From Panacagrimonas sp. (GTDB lineage: Bacteria > Pseudomonadota > Gammaproteobacteria > Nevskiales > Nevskiaceae), in the NCBI GenBank assembly GCA_021773655.1, contig JAJFJX010000420.1, positions 1 through 7,246 on the forward strand: a DNA stretch of 7,246 bases, read 5' to 3'. Below the pieces are notes generated by a model. The model had not been told where the DNA came from. It did no database searches and was given only the letters and a program-made list of their open reading frames with translations. Shown in pieces: positions 4,747 to 7,246 of this stretch (within the stretch, counting starts at the first letter, position 1; each line of letters starts with the position of its first letter). Both the position numbers and the translations under genes were made by a program.

Positions 4747-4913
4747 CTTCGATCGTGCTCGACCCGGACGGCGATTTTGTCATCGCGTGGGGCAGCCAAA
4801 GTTCGGCCGGCACCGACCAATACCTGGGCAGCATCCAGAAAACGCCGGCCAAGCTGATCTTCGCCGACGGCTTCGAATCCGGTGGGCTTAGCGCCTGGGA
4901 TGGCCGGCGCTGA
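4745..4913 (+). pseudogene. C-terminal fragment of a secreted repeat protein (DGFESG-type tail)
   Basis: About 55 codons read PSIVLDPDGDFVIAWGSQSS, then AGTDQYLGSIQ, then IFADGFESGGLSAW, ending at TGA 4911-4913. The D-x-DGDFVIAW-x-S-x-x-SAGTD...SIQ pattern resembles one unit of secreted or surface repeat proteins, and the IFADGFESG-x-x-SAW ending is a C-terminal sequence I have seen in many exported proteins of some Gammaproteobacteria and Acidobacteria. There is no start or upstream body: it begins right after the second 28-bp repeat. It may be the lost tail of the signal-peptide gene at 3998, separated by IS insertion, but it is in a different frame from it. Confidence 0.55.
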
Positions 4914-4941
4914 GCCCGCTGGAGCGTCGCCGCCTGTGCCC
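4914..4941. other. Convergent 28-base gap, no clear terminator
   Basis: This short space separates the plus-strand fragment from the minus-strand BNR gene. GCCC-TCA-GGGC (4938-4948) overlaps the BNR stop codon but is too short and lacks a T run on either side to call a terminator. Confidence 0.4.
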
Positions 4942-7246
4942 TCAGGGCAACGGCTCGCCCTCCAACCAGGGGGCACCGGCGGCGATGAGCTCGCGGACCA
5001 GCTCGGAAAAGCCGCGCTCGTGACGCTCCAGCTCGTCACGCAGAGCCGCCATTTCGGTGGTGGCGATCTCCAGGATCTTACGATGGCTCGCCGTCGGACC
5101 ATAGGTTGACAGACCGACGCCCCGGGACACGGCAAAGAGCCGGTCGCCGACGGTGGGTGGCGCCTTCTCTCCCGGTTCACTCTTCGAACGTAGGCCGTTG
5201 AACCGACCGTCGAGCTCCAAGATGCTGCTGCGCAGCTCGTGGAAACGCGGATCGATCGTCAGCAGGTCGACGCGGGAGTGCTCGATCACCCCGGCCATGC
5301 GCTCGATCCGGGTCATGAGCCGCGCCACCGTCACCTGCATGGCGGTGTGCTCGCGGACCGCGACCTCGTATTGGCGCCAGAACGCGGCCACCTCTTCGGG
5401 GCTGGCTCCCGCCAGCGCGCCACGGTTCGTCGCTCCACGGTTCGGCGCTCCACCGCGCAGCGGCTTGACCTCGAAGCGTCGCGGCTCGGACAGCATACGC
5501 GTCTTGCCGTCGGTCTGTACTGCCAGAGCGATTTGGTAGCTGCCGGGTGCCACCATCAGCCCGCGGGGTGGCTCACCCCATTCCGGCGGCGGCGGCTCGA
5601 CCAGCTCGACAGCATTCGGGGTTGGATAACGCAGGTCCCAGGCGACGCGGTGGAAACCGGCATCGGTCGGCCCGGGAATCCGCCGAACGATGCGATCTTC
5701 GGCATCCCGCACGATGAGCCAAATGCTGGGCGCGGGTTCGCGGCGCTCTTGCTCCACGGCCTCCCAGCCCGGAAAAGCGACCGCCTTCTCGGCCTCCAAG
5801 GCGGCTTTTTCCTGCTCCTGGCGCACCGCCTCGCGCGTCGCGATATCGTCTTTCAAGTGGTAGGTGAGGACGGCTCCGAAGGGCGGATTTGGAGCCACGA
5901 AATGGTCCGCCCCCTGGTCGCCACGGCCGGGCTCGAAGGCCAGGTGAGGACGCGGGAAATACCACCAGGCGTCGCGGGGAGCAAAAAGTGTCGCCTCCTG
6001 CTCGAGTTGCTGTTTGGAGACTTCGCGCAGGGGGCTGTAGTCATCGAGGACGTAGAAGCTGCGCCCGAACGAAGCGCCGACAAGGTCGTTCTCGCGGCGT
6101 TGGATGGCCAGATCGCGGAACGCAATCGTGGGAACGCCGCCTTGGAGCTGGGTCCAATGTGAACCGGCATCGATGGTGAAGTAGATGCCGAATTCGGTGG
6201 CGGCGAAGAAGAGCTCCGGACGCGCGTGGTCCTGCACCAGCCGCCACACCAGGGTGCGATCGGGCAGGTTGCCCCTCATCGACGTCCACTGCCGACCCCG
6301 ATCCCGGCTGCGCAGAAGATGCGGGCCAAACTCGCCGAATTTGTGATGATCCAGGGCCACATACACCGTGTCGGCATCGAAGAGGTCCGCCTTGATGTCG
6401 TTGACGAACGCACCGTCCGGGACCCCCGGCAACGAGCCGACCTCGATGGTGCGCCAGTTGTTGCCGTTTGTGGCCTCTGTGTCCGGCTCGATGACCTGGA
6501 TCAGACCATCGTCGGTGCCGGCGTAGATCAGGCCCTCCACCAGGGGCGATTCGGCCAGTGAGGTGATGGTGTTGTAGGTGGACATCGCGGAGATATCCCA
6601 GGGGTTGTCCCAGCTCTGCGTCTGGCCCATGATCGGCAAAGTCAGGCGCTCCTGGTTGCGGGTCAGGTCACCGGAGATGGCCTGCCAGGAATCTCCTCGG
6701 TCATCGCTGCGCCAGACCCGATGCGAGGCGAAGTAGAGTCGCGTCGCTTGGTGTGGGCTGACGAGGATCGGGGCGTCCCAGTTATAACGCTCCGGGCCTT
6801 CTCCCGGGCCGGCTTGGGGTTGGATGTCGATGATCTCGCCGGTGGTGCGATCCACCCGGGTCAGGTAGCCCTGTTGGCGCTGGGCGTAGACGATGTCGGG
6901 ATTGCCGGGCTCGGTCGCAGGCTGGTGGCCGTCCCAGTCGAGGATGATGCCCCAGTCGGAGTTCTGGATACCGTGCACGTTGTCGGTGCGGGACGGACCG
7001 CCTTGGGTGGCGTTGTCTTGGGTGCCGCCGTAGATGTTGTAGAACGGTTCGGCATCGTCCACCGCCATCTTGTAGAACTGGGTCACCGGCAGGTTGGCCA
7101 TGAAGCGCCAGTTCTCTGCCAGGTCGAAACTCTCGTACAACCCTCCATCGGTGCCCACCAACAGGTAATCCGGGTCGTCCGCCCGGAAGGCCATGGCATG
7201 GTTGTCCGAGTGTTTGGACTCCTCCTTCATCCGCTCGAACGTCTTG
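4942..7246 (-). CDS. BNR/Asp-box beta-propeller protein, VPS10/sortilin-like (N-terminus off window)
   Basis: The frame is open to the right edge; before the first internal Met (complement of 7230) it reads KTFER, so the start lies outside and at least 767 residues are present. Residues below count from that Met. Asp-box-type motifs (S-x-D-x-G-x-x-W) occur at about 34-41 (degenerate), 175-182 (SDDRGDSW), 308-315 (SRDRGRQW) and 352-359 (TIDAGSHW), with blade strands such as PDYLLVGTDGGLYES, FYNIYGGTQDNA and LIYAGTDDGL between them. From about 410 the propeller gives way to a C-terminal region: a Glu-rich probable coiled coil (463-497), a beta domain with PGPTDAGFHRVAWDLRY, a short NRGA repeat linker, and a helical tail (610-750). 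Such proteins are usually exported and of uncertain role; a peptidase or glycosidase activity is not shown. It ends 28 bases from the convergent plus-strand fragment. Confidence 0.85.
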   Translation of the reverse strand, partial: KTFERMKEESKHSDNHAMAFRADDPDYLLVGTDGGLYESFDLAENWRFMANLPVTQFYKMAVDDAEPFYNIYGGTQDNATQGGPSRTDNVHGIQNSDWGIILDWDGHQPATEPGNPDIVYAQRQQGYLTRVDRTTGEIIDIQPQAGPGEGPERYNWDAPILVSPHQATRLYFASHRVWRSDDRGDSWQAISGDLTRNQERLTLPIMGQTQSWDNPWDISAMSTYNTITSLAESPLVEGLIYAGTDDGLIQVIEPDTEATNGNNWRTIEVGSLPGVPDGAFVNDIKADLFDADTVYVALDHHKFGEFGPHLLRSRDRGRQWTSMRGNLPDRTLVWRLVQDHARPELFFAATEFGIYFTIDAGSHWTQLQGGVPTIAFRDLAIQRRENDLVGASFGRSFYVLDDYSPLREVSKQQLEQEATLFAPRDAWWYFPRPHLAFEPGRGDQGADHFVAPNPPFGAVLTYHLKDDIATREAVRQEQEKAALEAEKAVAFPGWEAVEQERREPAPSIWLIVRDAEDRIVRRIPGPTDAGFHRVAWDLRYPTPNAVELVEPPPPEWGEPPRGLMVAPGSYQIALAVQTDGKTRMLSEPRRFEVKPLRGGAPNRGATNRGALAGASPEEVAAFWRQYEVAVREHTAMQVTVARLMTRIERMAGVIEHSRVDLLTIDPRFHELRSSILELDGRFNGLRSKSEPGEKAPPTVGDRLFAVSRGVGLSTYGPTASHRKILEIATTEMAALRDELERHERGFSELVRELIAAGAPWLEGEPLP
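5417..5458 (-). repeat. 15-bp tandem repeat in a linker of the BNR gene
   Basis: GCGCCACGGTTCGTC (5417-5431) and GCTCCACGGTTCGGC (5432-5446) are near-identical, followed by a partial third copy. They encode the NRGA-x-NRGA stretch (about residues 597-605 from the internal Met), a flexible join between the beta domain and the helical tail. Confidence 0.7.

Noticed and set aside
4637..4852. Minus-strand ORF with a repeated KNSAEL/KKSAEL phrase
   Set aside because: The repeat is just the reverse reading of the two 28-bp direct repeats; nothing else supports a gene.

Overview
The window is GC-rich bacterial DNA with strong G/C preference at third codon positions. The taxon is not fixed by the sequence. 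A C/D/G/E/A-ordered Rnf cluster, a secreted-protein tail ending in a DGFESG-x-SAW-type motif, a sortilin-like BNR protein and IS481-like integrase debris together would suit a gammaproteobacterium (Chromatiales, Wenzhouxiangella or Xanthomonadales-like) or an acidobacterium of the Thermoanaerobaculia type. This is inference from gene style, not a match.

Positions 1-3436, plus strand, form one tightly packed operon for a membrane redox pump of the Rnf (ion-translocating ferredoxin:NAD+ oxidoreductase) family: the end of rnfD, then rnfG, rnfE, rnfA, a 92-codon single-helix Cys-containing protein, and a plant-type ferredoxin-NAD(P)+ reductase-like flavoprotein (FNR). Genes overlap by 4-8 bases or are 4 bases apart, and most have a clear GGAGG-type ribosome site. 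The order matches rnfCDGEA(B), but the position where rnfB would be expected holds the small Cys protein and the FNR. No rnfB lies in the window and rnfC would be upstream. The rnfG reading frame has a better-looking start at GTG 224, overlapping the rnfD stop, but an in-frame TAG at 329-331 separates it from the ATG at 335.

Positions 3437-4941 are a junk-collecting interval: (1) a 5'-truncated remnant resembling the C-terminal half of an octopine/opine dehydrogenase, with an apparent frameshift at a run of five C; (2) a perfect 7-bp palindrome just upstream of a signal-peptide gene; (3) that gene, which runs in one frame through about five copies of an exact 42-bp tandem repeat and then into the C-terminal end of a DDE integrase-type transposase; (4) two 28-bp direct repeats at the IS end; (5) the C-terminal fragment of a secreted protein in another frame. 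Each 42-bp unit can form an 11-bp RNA hairpin, and the differences between copies mostly keep the pairing.

Positions 4942-7246, minus strand, are the C-terminal 767 residues or so of a large beta-propeller (BNR/Asp-box, VPS10/sortilin-like) protein that continues off the right edge. It converges on the debris interval and is unrelated to the Rnf operon.

The most novel points are the Rnf operon with an FNR-type module in the RnfB position and the hairpin repeat array inside a chimeric open frame.
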